A DNA stretch of 64,000 bases from Pseudohongiella nitratireducens (GTDB lineage: Bacteria > Pseudomonadota > Gammaproteobacteria > Pseudomonadales > Pseudohongiellaceae): assembly GCF_001642735.1 (NCBI RefSeq), contig NZ_LWHM01000032.1:111061-175060 (forward strand). Direction: 5' to 3'. Positions 57,553-64,000 of this stretch are shown here, in pieces. Under the pieces are notes generated by a model that did no database searches, was not told where the DNA came from, and was given only the letters and a program-made list of their open reading frames with translations. Numbering within the stretch: position 1 is the stretch's first letter; every line of letters begins with the position of its first letter. The translations under genes were made by a program, and so were the position numbers.

Positions 57553-57769
57553 AGGTAATCTCCTTGAGTACGCCAAGCATGGGCAAGAACTAATGAGGTG
57601 AAAGTCCTCTGCAGGGAGATCACCGTCGAAAACCATGTTGTGATTAGACGATAGCTACTAGCGAATGGCAAGGGCAGTTCCGCGAGTGGCTGTCTGAAGG
57701 GGTCGAAGCGCAGCGGAGACCACGCACGCAGTGCGAGTGACCGGAAGGGAGCGTGCGTCCCTGGTAGCG

Positions 57770-59044
57770 TTAATTCGCGGCAAGATCGCGCAATGCTTGC
57801 AGTTTCCCGCTGAATCTGGAGCGGTCTTCGCCACGTGAATGGCGCCTGGCCTTGACCAGATTTTCCATCACCTGCTCGGCGTTGCCCAAGCGTTGATGGG
57901 CAATCGCTAACTTGTGATAAAACAAGAATTCATTGTGCTTCAGCGCTACGGCGTCTTCGAGATGCCCAATAGCCTGCTCGATGTCTCCGGCGTCCATGTC
58001 GGTGTCAGCTAACAGCTGGTGATAATAAGGGTTCTGGGCCTTGAGCTCGGCGACGCTGGCTTCCAGTGTCGCGGCTTCTTCCGTTCTTCCCTGACGATGA
58101 TAGATACTGGCCAGATTACTTTGGGCCGAGTGAGCATCGCCATCCAGAAGTAAGGCGTTGTTATAGGCTTCTTCTGCCAATTTCAACTGCCCCTTTCGAG
58201 AATAAACCACACCCAGGTTAGTCCATGCCACGACAGAATCTGCATCTGTGCGCAGCGCTTCGCGCGTATAGGCATACGTTAAATTCAGGTCGTCATCCAG
58301 CAGCGCTTGAATCGCCTTGTTACTGTAGTACAAAGATAATACCTGGTAGTCATCAAGCCTGTCGTGGCGAGACTGAGAGCTGATGACGGCAGGACTAATA
58401 TCCATCGTATAACGGCGCGTCGCTGAAGGCTTTTCAGCAGTACCTGCAGTCACACCACCTAACTGGTTCACAGTACCCAAGCTACTATCGAAGAAGGAGA
58501 TGCTCGATTGTGGTGCCCCGTAACCGACAGTTGAGGGATCAATCTCAATAATGCCAGTGACATTGATGTGCTGATTATTAATCCAGGTACTGTTCGCGCT
58601 ATCCCAGTAGGGCGGCGCCGATACAAGTTGAAATTTTGCATCAACTTGTGCGTAACGGGCGGCAGCAACGAACATGGTTGAAAAAGAAAGGCAGTTGATT
58701 TTTCGATTGGCCGAGAGATCACTTATTGAGTAGGTTTCAGACACATCGAACTCGAATTCTTCAAATTGTCGATACATCCAGCGGCGCAAGCGGCGGTAGC
58801 GTTCAAACTCGTCTTCGATAGGCAATACCAGCCGATCCAACTCGGCGCGGTATTCGGCGGGTAATTGCAGAAAATCTTCCGGGGCGTATTCAATGCGCTT
58901 GTCGTCAAGCGGAAAGAGCTCGTCTCTTAACAAAAGGTCGAGTTGCGTTTGGGTGATGGTGGGAGCCGGATCTACAGCTGTACAGGCACTGATTACCAGC
59001 GCCGAGAGTGGCAGCGTGCGCGTGATAATTGTCAATAAACCCAT
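57770..59044 (-). CDS. Lipoprotein with a transglutaminase-like part and TPR repeats
   Basis: Protein of 424 residues. I start it at 59044 (MGLLTIITRTLPLS), which gives a lipobox at VISAC (about residues 14-20). Residues ~70-165 resemble a transglutaminase-like fold, with a possible catalytic cysteine in INCLSFSTMF (about 116) and histidine in NNQHINV (about 160). At least four tetratricopeptide repeats follow (about 255-400; AWTNLGVVYSRKGQLKLAEEA). It is probably an outer-membrane-anchored scaffold or protease-like protein. Its 5' region adjoins an inverted repeat and then the integron array. Confidence 0.78.
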   Translation of the reverse strand: MGLLTIITRTLPLSALVISACTAVDPAPTITQTQLDLLLRDELFPLDDKRIEYAPEDFLQLPAEYRAELDRLVLPIEDEFERYRRLRRWMYRQFEEFEFDVSETYSISDLSANRKINCLSFSTMFVAAARYAQVDAKFQLVSAPPYWDSANSTWINNQHINVTGIIEIDPSTVGYGAPQSSISFFDSSLGTVNQLGGVTAGTAEKPSATRRYTMDISPAVISSQSRHDRLDDYQVLSLYYSNKAIQALLDDDLNLTYAYTREALRTDADSVVAWTNLGVVYSRKGQLKLAEEAYNNALLLDGDAHSAQSNLASIYHRQGRTEEAATLEASVAELKAQNPYYHQLLADTDMDAGDIEQAIGHLEDAVALKHNEFLFYHKLAIAHQRLGNAEQVMENLVKARRHSRGEDRSRFSGKLQALRDLAAN

Positions 59045-59083
59045 GTCCGATACCCTCTTATTAGTTTTATATTTGAATTCTTC

Positions 59084-59155
59084 GGGACACTCACAACGTA
59101 ACAACTTAATAGTGTCAGAAGTGTATGTGCGAAACAACCAAGTTGTGAGTGTCCC
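59084..59155. repeat. Inverted repeat upstream of the lipoprotein gene
   Basis: GGGACACTCACAAC (59084-59097) and GTTGTGAGTGTCCC (59142-59155) are perfect 14-bp arms around 44 bp. The arms could form a stem in the 5' leader. The remaining stretch to the array (59156-59380) holds nothing I can name. Confidence 0.7.
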
Positions 59156-59403
59156 CTTTGGTCTTCCCATTATCCCATAACATTAACCACAGCATCCTGT
59201 CTTGCACTCAGATTTGCTCGATCAGATTTTCTCTGAACGTAACCCAAGGTTCAGGGCCATGAGTTACTTTAATTGTACCGTCCGTTTCCAGGGCAGAAAG
59301 GTTCTCGCCCCGTAGGGGGGAGAGAGTACTTGACCAGCTTGATAGCATCCAGCTCGCCAGAACTACGGGGGTTAGATGTCTACTATATAGGGTGAAGTTT
59401 CGT

Positions 59404-59440
59404 CCGGGCGCATAGCGCCGAACTGCTTGCGATTGTTATG
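59404..59440 (-). other. Truncated attC half-site at the left end of the cassette array
   Basis: Read on the minus strand, CATAAC followed by AATCGCAAGCAG is the opening half of an attC site, directly after the rpiB-like gene. A GGCGC-TAT-GCGCC tip follows, but the closing half with GTTA is missing. This marks the broken distal end of the array. Confidence 0.6.
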
Positions 59441-59456
59441 AAGTCCCCGGATTTTT

Positions 59457-59885
59457 CTAACCATCTATCTTGTCAATCCTTCTTTGATGCCTGCCGCCTT
59501 TAAACTCAGAAGAGAGCCAAGTATCAACGACTGCAATGGCTTTAGCTTCAGACATCATCCGTTGGCCAATAGCAATCATATTGCAATTACCATGCTCTTT
59601 TGAAAGCTGAGCCGTATTTATGTTCCAGACTACTGCACATCGGATTCCGGGTAGCCGATTGGCAACAATCGCTTCATTCCCACTTCCTCCAAGAATAATG
59701 CCGAGCAAACATTGACCATTAGCAACTGCCTGCGCAGCCCCCTTAACGAAATCAGGGTAGTCTACGGGGTCTGTCGAGTAGGTACCAAAATCTTCAACAT
59801 GAATCCCTTTGGTTTCTAGATGAGACTTGATGGCTTCTTTATACTCAAAGCCCGCATGGTCACTCGCTAACGAAATGCTAGTCAT
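59457..59885 (-). CDS. rpiB: RpiB/LacAB-type sugar phosphate isomerase, cassette gene
   Basis: Protein of 142 residues in the RpiB/LacA/LacB family, which isomerises ribose-5-phosphate or galactose-6-phosphate. The phosphate and ring-opening motif ASDHAGFEYK is at 7-16. The base position reads GGSGNEA with Glu71, as in mycobacterial RpiB, rather than the cysteine of E. coli RpiB. A second pocket residue set is in RCAVVWN and HGNCNMIAIG. It is the last cassette of the array, with a defective attC site after it. Confidence 0.85.
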   Translation of the reverse strand: MTSISLASDHAGFEYKEAIKSHLETKGIHVEDFGTYSTDPVDYPDFVKGAAQAVANGQCLLGIILGGSGNEAIVANRLPGIRCAVVWNINTAQLSKEHGNCNMIAIGQRMMSEAKAIAVVDTWLSSEFKGGRHQRRIDKIDG

Positions 59886-59897
59886 AGGCTCCTGCTT

Positions 59898-59928
59898 TAT
59901 AACGCTTCCCTTGCTTGCACTTGTTACG
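59898..59928 (-). other. Short, degenerate attC-like site
   Basis: On the minus strand GTAACAAGTGC opens and AAGCGTTATA closes a 31-bp segment between the LysE-type gene and the rpiB-like gene. The end boxes fit attC, but the length is about half the usual minimum. It is probably a deleted site. Confidence 0.5.
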
Positions 59929-59933
59929 AAAAT

Positions 59934-60545
59934 TTACCTGCTCGAAGAGGCTAAACCAATACCAAAACTAACGAACACTACCCCACTAACTTTATTTAAA
60001 GCCACACTACCTCTTGAAGAGGAAAGTTTGGATCTAGCAAAAGAGGAAAAAAGTGCATAGGCTGTATGAATAACTATTACTAGCACGCTAAAAGTCACCG
60101 CCAATAAAATAAATTGTGAATTATACTCTTGAGATAAGTCAATAAATTGGGGAAATATAGACATAAAGAAAATGATGCCTTTTGGATTTGAAATTGAAAC
60201 TAGAAAACCCTCAATGAAGCATTTTAAAAAAGAGACTTCCCGAAGACTAGAGCGTGCTCCGCTAGCCTCTTTTGTACGCCACATTTTTATACCGAGGTAT
60301 ATTAAATATACAGCACCAATTATTTTCACTACTGTGAAAGCCATTATGGAGCTTGCCAAAATAATACCTAAACTTGTAGCGGAAATAACTGCTACAAGCA
60401 ATATTGCTAATGCTATACCAAATATCCCAGAAAGTGACTTAAACAACCCTCTCTGAATAGAATTGTTTATAGTTAACATAACTGCGGGTCCAGGCAATAG
60501 AATTGTCGCTATTGCTACGCCCACATATATTAAATAGTTATCCAT
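59934..60545 (-). CDS. LysE/RhtB-family amino acid exporter, cassette gene
   Basis: Inner-membrane exporter of 203 residues with six hydrophobic helices. The family signature is LPGPAVMLTINNSIQRGLFK (about 17-36), and a later conserved segment is GFLVSISNPKGIIFF. It would export an amino acid or homoserine-lactone-like solute. Base composition is AT-rich compared with the core genes, as expected for a cassette gene. It is flanked by attC at 60556-60612 upstream and the short site downstream. Confidence 0.9.
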   Translation of the reverse strand: MDNYLIYVGVAIATILLPGPAVMLTINNSIQRGLFKSLSGIFGIALAILLVAVISATSLGIILASSIMAFTVVKIIGAVYLIYLGIKMWRTKEASGARSSLREVSFLKCFIEGFLVSISNPKGIIFFMSIFPQFIDLSQEYNSQFILLAVTFSVLVIVIHTAYALFSSFARSKLSSSRGSVALNKVSGVVFVSFGIGLASSSR

Positions 60546-60555
60546 TTACCCCTCT

Positions 60556-60612
60556 CATAACGCCCGTATTCACGCGCCAGCTCTGCTGGTCGCGTGCAAT
60601 TGATTGTTATGC
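60556..60612 (-). other. attC site (57 bp)
   Basis: On the minus strand it opens GCATAACAATCAATTGC and closes ATACGGGCGTTATG, with ACGCG/CGCGT and CCAGCAGAGCTGG forming the stem. Length and boxes are those of a minimal attC. It separates the LysE-type cassette from the next. Confidence 0.88.
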
Positions 60613-60651
60613 ACGGCCTATCCTTTGGATGATGCATACAGGCACCCATAA

Positions 60652-61347
60652 TTAAGCAGTCACCACTTCCTTCCGACCTAGAGAGCAATATCTAATCTCA
60701 CCGGAAGGGCTTGTAAGTTTCAGCGAGGCGGCTTCAAGGAGCATTTTACCAAGCCCTTTCAGCTGAAGCGTTTTGGACTCGATTTCATCTTTACGACACT
60801 CTCCGACATAGAATCGAAACTCTTTCTGATAGGAAAAACTAATATCCTTAACCGTAAGCGAACGATCCAATGGGTTGCTAGAATACTGAACAAATCCATA
60901 ACGAACCTGAGAATCGCTAGCCTTGCTCAACAATTTTACGTACGCACGGATTTTCTTTGCAGGCAAGAGCACAAAGTAAGTACCGAATTCCTCCAACATT
61001 CGCTCCAGTGACTGTTCAAAACAATTGTGAGGCCCTAACACGGACCAAGATTGCAACCATGCGTCTTTTTGCTCATGCGCTGGGTATATCAGAATGCTTT
61101 CCGAATCCTTGGAATCAATCCGCTGACCATCAACTTCAATGGTAGGCATTGTGTCCCCTAGCCCCTTGTCCCAGTAACCCACGCACGATTCGTTTTTATC
61201 ACCCCTTCCAATATCTTCATGCTTTCGATAGAAATGTGGCGTCCTTAGTAAAGAGCAGCCCCTTTTGAATGACAAATAGTGTTCTTCCTCGCTGAAAAAC
61301 TTAATCAGGGCTATCGCTTGCTTTGAACTGTCAGGTTTCTGCTTCAT
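60652..61347 (-). CDS. Cassette-encoded protein of unknown function (231 residues)
   Basis: I do not recognise this protein. Residues 24-55 read YLSFKRGCSLLRTPHFYRK, then GRGDKNESCVGYW, a pattern seen in integron and defence-island proteins of unknown role (short aromatic N-terminal block with R-x-D-x-x-E). The rest is mixed alpha/beta, with SYQKEFRFYVG near 180 and no signal peptide or membrane segment. It has its own attC sites at both ends, so it is a single-gene cassette. A defence role is possible but not shown. Confidence 0.7.
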   Translation of the reverse strand: MKQKPDSSKQAIALIKFFSEEEHYLSFKRGCSLLRTPHFYRKHEDIGRGDKNESCVGYWDKGLGDTMPTIEVDGQRIDSKDSESILIYPAHEQKDAWLQSWSVLGPHNCFEQSLERMLEEFGTYFVLLPAKKIRAYVKLLSKASDSQVRYGFVQYSSNPLDRSLTVKDISFSYQKEFRFYVGECRKDEIESKTLQLKGLGKMLLEAASLKLTSPSGEIRYCSLGRKEVVTA

Positions 61348-61391
61348 TAAACTTGAATCTTGATTCCTACGACATCAACAGGGTGAGTAGT

Positions 61392-61497
61392 GCATAACGC
61401 CCATGTTCAAGTGTTAAAGTACACTGGCTTGGCTTTTGCGTTTTTTTGCAAAAGGTATGACGGTGTACTTTGGTCACCTTGGAACTGTTTGTTAGGC
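61392..61497 (-). other. attC site (106 bp)
   Basis: On the minus strand it opens GCCTAACAAACAGTTCCAAGG and closes CACTTGAACATGGGCGTTATGC. AAAGTACAC pairs with GTGTACTTT, and the loop is a GCAAAA/TTTTGC stem. It is a typical attC with both core boxes. Confidence 0.92.
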
Positions 61498-61528
61498 CTT
61501 TGTTTGAAAAAGCAAGCATTCTTGGATG

Positions 61529-62677
61529 TCATGTGAAATTCCAGCCAACAAGCCTTTTCTTGTTTGCAGTAAAAGCGCCGCCTTCATAATAGAGGGCACG
61601 AGCATAGCTTGTAATTTGCGCTCTCTGCTTCGGATTTAAGCTTTCCCACCAGCTTGCAGAGAAATAGGTGTTCTCACAGTTTACAAAGCAGTACTGAACA
61701 AATACATCACCCTTCTCATCATCAGGGATGTTTCTAAAGCTCTCAACTACTCTTTTGGCATGAGTACCACCCTTCTGCCAGACGAAAACTATCGCCCCTC
61801 CGTTCTCAGTGTTGACGATGCTGTGTGACAGTAGCTCGGCATCGATACTCAAGTCCCACATATCGACTAGTTTGTTTCCTTCAAAATCAAACTCGCACTG
61901 AAACACGCTGGAACTTACAACAGATATATCACCCTCAAACATAAAGCAGGCGCTCTCAAAAGCGTCGTAATTACCGTCAACAATGCCTCTTTCAATGTAA
62001 GCTCTCAAGCTCTCGGTCTCTGCTAGAGACTTGCTATGCGCCTTAATATTCGCATTACAACTGTATTGGATATCTATCTGGCGATCTAAATCTCGTCCTC
62101 GGTCAAGTATACCCTTTTGGAAACGTAGGGATTCAATAAGAGCCTGTTTTCTATAGATTTCATTGCATACATTCCTGAAGGCATGCAATACACTGTGCTC
62201 ATGCTGTCCATCAAATGCCATCCTTTCAATCGGACCGACTAGCTCGGAATCATGGCGGCTACAGTATCCGGGAAAAGTAGATGCCTTTCTCCATCCGATG
62301 CTTTGAGCCTCTAGTCCTGGACTGTCACTGCTTGACTCGAAGTGCATTACATGACCTGCTTCATCGACGATTTTTGATAAAGGCCCTTTCCGCTGAATCG
62401 TGTGAGAATCAATGATTTTTCCGTTACAAGCTGACGGTGACGATTTGGGGTACATGCAACCGCGTTTGCGCCAGAAAACGTCTCTTTGAAGCTTTCTAAG
62501 TTTTCCTAAAGTAAAGGGTTTTTCTTGCTCCCTATGCATGTGGCACTTCTTGTATTTCTTGCCTGATCCACACCAACACGGATCATAGTGTTTATGTTTT
62601 TTTAACGCATTCACTACAAAGGGATCATTTTCATCAATCTCTGATACTCGAAATGGATGTTGTGGGACGTTTATCAT
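61529..62677 (-). CDS. Cassette protein with SEC-C motif and a zinc-finger-like cysteine/histidine set
   Basis: Protein of 382 residues. A SEC-C zinc motif lies at about 34-46 (CWCGSGKKYKKCH). A further set follows: Cys74, Cys84, the block GKIIDSHTIQRKGPL with His92, and Cys139/His142 in PGYCSRHD. The SHTIQ segment resembles zinc-bearing blocks of proteins found in defence and mobile regions; an HNH-like nuclease cannot be claimed. The C-terminal half has no motif I know. It is a single cassette between two good attC sites. Confidence 0.75.
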   Translation of the reverse strand: MINVPQHPFRVSEIDENDPFVVNALKKHKHYDPCWCGSGKKYKKCHMHREQEKPFTLGKLRKLQRDVFWRKRGCMYPKSSPSACNGKIIDSHTIQRKGPLSKIVDEAGHVMHFESSSDSPGLEAQSIGWRKASTFPGYCSRHDSELVGPIERMAFDGQHEHSVLHAFRNVCNEIYRKQALIESLRFQKGILDRGRDLDRQIDIQYSCNANIKAHSKSLAETESLRAYIERGIVDGNYDAFESACFMFEGDISVVSSSVFQCEFDFEGNKLVDMWDLSIDAELLSHSIVNTENGGAIVFVWQKGGTHAKRVVESFRNIPDDEKGDVFVQYCFVNCENTYFSASWWESLNPKQRAQITSYARALYYEGGAFTANKKRLVGWNFT

Positions 62678-62696
62678 CTGAACTCGGCTTCTGACT

Positions 62697-62777
62697 GCCT
62701 AACACTCGGCTAAACGGCGCGAACGCAGTGAACGTCCGGCGGAGTGAAACGGAGCGAATTTGAGCCGCTTGTTAGCT
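62697..62777 (-). other. attC site (81 bp)
   Basis: On the minus strand it opens AGCTAACAAGCGGCTCAAAT and closes GTTTAGCCGAGTGTTAGGC. GCTCCGTTTCACTCCGCCGG faces CGTTCACTGCGTTCGCGCC in the stem. It has the classic boxes and separates the SieB-like and SEC-C cassettes. Confidence 0.93.
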
Positions 62778-62787
62778 GCCTTTGGAA

Positions 62788-63336
62788 TTACCAAAACCTA
62801 TCTCTCTTATCTGTACGGTAAGTATTTGTTGAACCTTGAAGGACAGATGGGTTTAAGTGGATATAATCCCATGCAAAATCACTAATATTGTGAGAGAAAC
62901 CTTCCAGCATATTTCCAATCTGGGCAGACCTGTAAATAATTCTACAGGCAACTAATTCTTGTACCACACCGTCATCGACTTTGAGAGTGTTGGACCTAGT
63001 CCCTATCGCAAAGTAATACCGCAGTATCTGCTTTTCATCTTCCGTAAGGTTGTTAAGTTTATCTATTACAAAACGTTGAATACGACGCCGCCGAAAAATA
63101 TTTAAAACCCGATTAATAATCCACGATGCTATGGCGACAATACAGATACCAGCAGAAACTAGAAATGCCAACCCAAACCAAGCTCTATATTGAGTTGATA
63201 TATCCTGTAAACCCAATAACTGAAGCCAACTTTCAGGAAGAAATATTAACGCTCCAGCAATCAAAGCCACAGCCACCAAATATTTTGGAGCAAGCTTCAA
63301 AACTTCAATTAATGATCTTACGGCCTCTGTCAACAT
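62788..63336 (-). CDS. sieB: SieB-like superinfection exclusion protein, cassette gene
   Basis: Protein of 182 residues. Two membrane helices are near 18-35 (YLVAVALIAGALIFL) and 50-75 (FLVSAGICIVAIASWII). A soluble C-terminal part follows, with LTEDEKQILRYYFA, DGVVQELVACRIIYR and a final FAWDYIHLNPSVL. This layout and these blocks resemble SieB of lambdoid phages, which stops development of incoming phages. The call is by pattern; identity to SieB is distant. It is framed by attC sites on both sides. Confidence 0.75.
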   Translation of the reverse strand: MLTEAVRSLIEVLKLAPKYLVAVALIAGALIFLPESWLQLLGLQDISTQYRAWFGLAFLVSAGICIVAIASWIINRVLNIFRRRRIQRFVIDKLNNLTEDEKQILRYYFAIGTRSNTLKVDDGVVQELVACRIIYRSAQIGNMLEGFSHNISDFAWDYIHLNPSVLQGSTNTYRTDKRDRFW

Positions 63337-63359
63337 TTCATTCCTTCCGGAGCTCGAAC

Positions 63360-63443
63360 AGCTAACGCCGCCAACACGCGCAGCTTTGTAGTGGAGGTGA
63401 AGCCGCAGCGAAAAAGCTGTCGCTGTGCTTGGCCTTGTTATGG
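63360..63443 (-). other. attC site (84 bp)
   Basis: On the minus strand it opens CCATAACAAGGCCAAGCAC and closes CGTGTTGGCGGCGTTAGCT. GCGACAGC against GCTGCGC forms part of the stem. It divides the SieB-like cassette from the toxin-antitoxin cassette. Confidence 0.92.
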
Positions 63444-63499
63444 GATGTATTTTGCTGCATCATTTAACCATTACCGCTTTGTTATTTTTGGTAAATACG

Positions 63500-63736
63500 A
63501 TGGATACAGCCCAACTTGAAAGTATTACAAACGCCGCTATGACACTGTCTGAGCGAGAGCGAGCCAAACTTGCGCATGATTTGGTAGCAAGTTTGGATGG
63601 CCCTGCCGATATTAGCGTCGCAGAGGCCTGGGATTCTGAAATTTGCCGTAGAATCAATGACATTGAATCTGGCAAAACAGAACTCATGGATGCAGATGAA
63701 GCCATTGCACGTGCTAGGGCTCGGATAAGGAGCTGA
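63500..63736 (+). CDS. Addiction-module antitoxin (small, ParD/PF09720-like)
   Basis: Protein of 78 residues starting at 63500 (MDTAQLESITNAAMTL). The pattern LSERERAKLAHDLVASLDGP and the tail ADEAIARARARIRS are typical of the small addiction-module component family. An upstream in-frame start at 63425 would extend into the attC site and is rejected. It is encoded opposite to the cassette direction, as toxin-antitoxin pairs in integron arrays sometimes are. The toxin starts 2 bp after its stop. Confidence 0.85.
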   Translation: MDTAQLESITNAAMTLSERERAKLAHDLVASLDGPADISVAEAWDSEICRRINDIESGKTELMDADEAIARARARIRS

Positions 63737-63738
63737 TT

Positions 63739-64000
63739 TTGAAGGTAAAGGTTAGCACGGAAGCTACCGAAGAGTTGATCGAAGCCGTTGCGTGGTACGA
63801 ATTGGAAGTCCCCGGCCTTGGAGGCCAACTGATCGATACGTTTGAGCAGGCTACAACCAGGCTCAGTAAACCAAACCCTCCGCTTATACCCATGGTTGGT
63901 GAAGCTTCCAAGCTGGGAGCTAAAAGACTTATTCTTCAACGATTTCCTTTCTCCCTTGTGACGATAGTCGATAACCAAACGATCACTGTTGTCGCTTTTG
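63739..64000 (+). CDS. RelE/ParE-type toxin, runs off the right edge
   Basis: The visible 87 residues start at TTG (LKVKVSTEATEELIEAV), the only start in frame near the antitoxin stop. The sequence AVAWYELEVPGLGGQLIDTF, then KRLILQRFPFSLVTIVD, matches the RelE/ParE fold, with its basic strand before the C-terminal hydrophobic strand. The C-terminus lies beyond 64000. With the antitoxin it forms a stability module of the array. Confidence 0.85.
   Translation, partial: MKVKVSTEATEELIEAVAWYELEVPGLGGQLIDTFEQATTRLSKPNPPLIPMVGEASKLGAKRLILQRFPFSLVTIVDNQTITVVAF

Noticed and set aside
57685..57765. Another copy of the hairpin family (GGCTGTCTGAAG, then GAAGCGCAGCGGAG)
   Set aside because: The core resembles the apex, but no long paired arms and no terminal motif are present; at best a decayed relative.
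59045..59170. Upstream start for the TPR lipoprotein at 59170
   Set aside because: The extension covers the inverted repeat and hides the lipobox; the start at 59044 gives a proper lipoprotein signal.
63425..63499. Upstream in-frame extension of the antitoxin
   Set aside because: It runs through the attC site at 63360-63443 and has no family match; the ATG at 63500 fits the antitoxin family.

Overview
The window reads as the chromosome of a marine-type gammaproteobacterium. I cannot name the genus. The housekeeping gene order matches, from memory, that of Pseudomonas: metK, ArsR-type regulator, tkt, epd, pgk and fba; serA beside a D-2-hydroxyglutarate dehydrogenase; rpiA divergent from ilvA; psd, motAB, rsgA and orn. 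The many secreted proteins, a TonB receptor, ovothiol synthesis and an integron-type cassette array suggest a free-living aquatic relative. No rRNA, tRNA or CRISPR array was seen.

Layout. 1-8356 holds the SAM cycle (ahcY, metK, sahR-like regulator) and a Calvin/gluconeogenic-type cluster (tkt, epd, pgk, fba). 8357-12040 is an accessory island of about 3.7 kb with long hairpin elements, a HigBA toxin-antitoxin pair and a secreted beta-lactamase-fold hydrolase. 12041-25054 is mostly core metabolism: serine and isoleucine synthesis, cold shock, phospholipid synthesis, flagellar stator, ribosome assembly, RNA turnover and queuosine. 25151-49595 mixes ovothiol synthesis (ovoA), secreted proteins of unknown role, a molybdenum hydroxylase with its TetR regulator, small enzymes, a frameshifted chemotaxis receptor, an M61 peptidase and HipBA. 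49997-59044 holds a TonB receptor, a small membrane-protein operon with paired operator-like palindromes, and three exported proteins.

59380-64000 is a run of integron gene cassettes, all with attC sites oriented on the minus strand. The integrase is not in the window and would be expected to the right. The cassettes carry an RpiB-like isomerase, a LysE/RhtB exporter, two proteins of unknown function (one with SEC-C and zinc-finger-like motifs), a SieB-like superinfection-exclusion protein and a reversed ParDE/RelE-type toxin-antitoxin pair.

The most unusual signal is a family of about 170-bp hairpin elements (8396-8567, 8748-8919, 9885-10066, 10182-10351, 11746-11926, 37323-37491). They share an apical core (TGTCTGA, small hairpin, GAGTT-CGC) and most share a one-sided terminal motif (GGCACCAAGGTC). 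Their long stems differ in sequence from copy to copy, yet each remains almost perfectly self-complementary. Compensatory change of this kind argues that the folded structure itself is maintained, or that the two arms are repeatedly copied onto each other. I do not recognise this family. All calls come from reading the sequence; no database search was possible.
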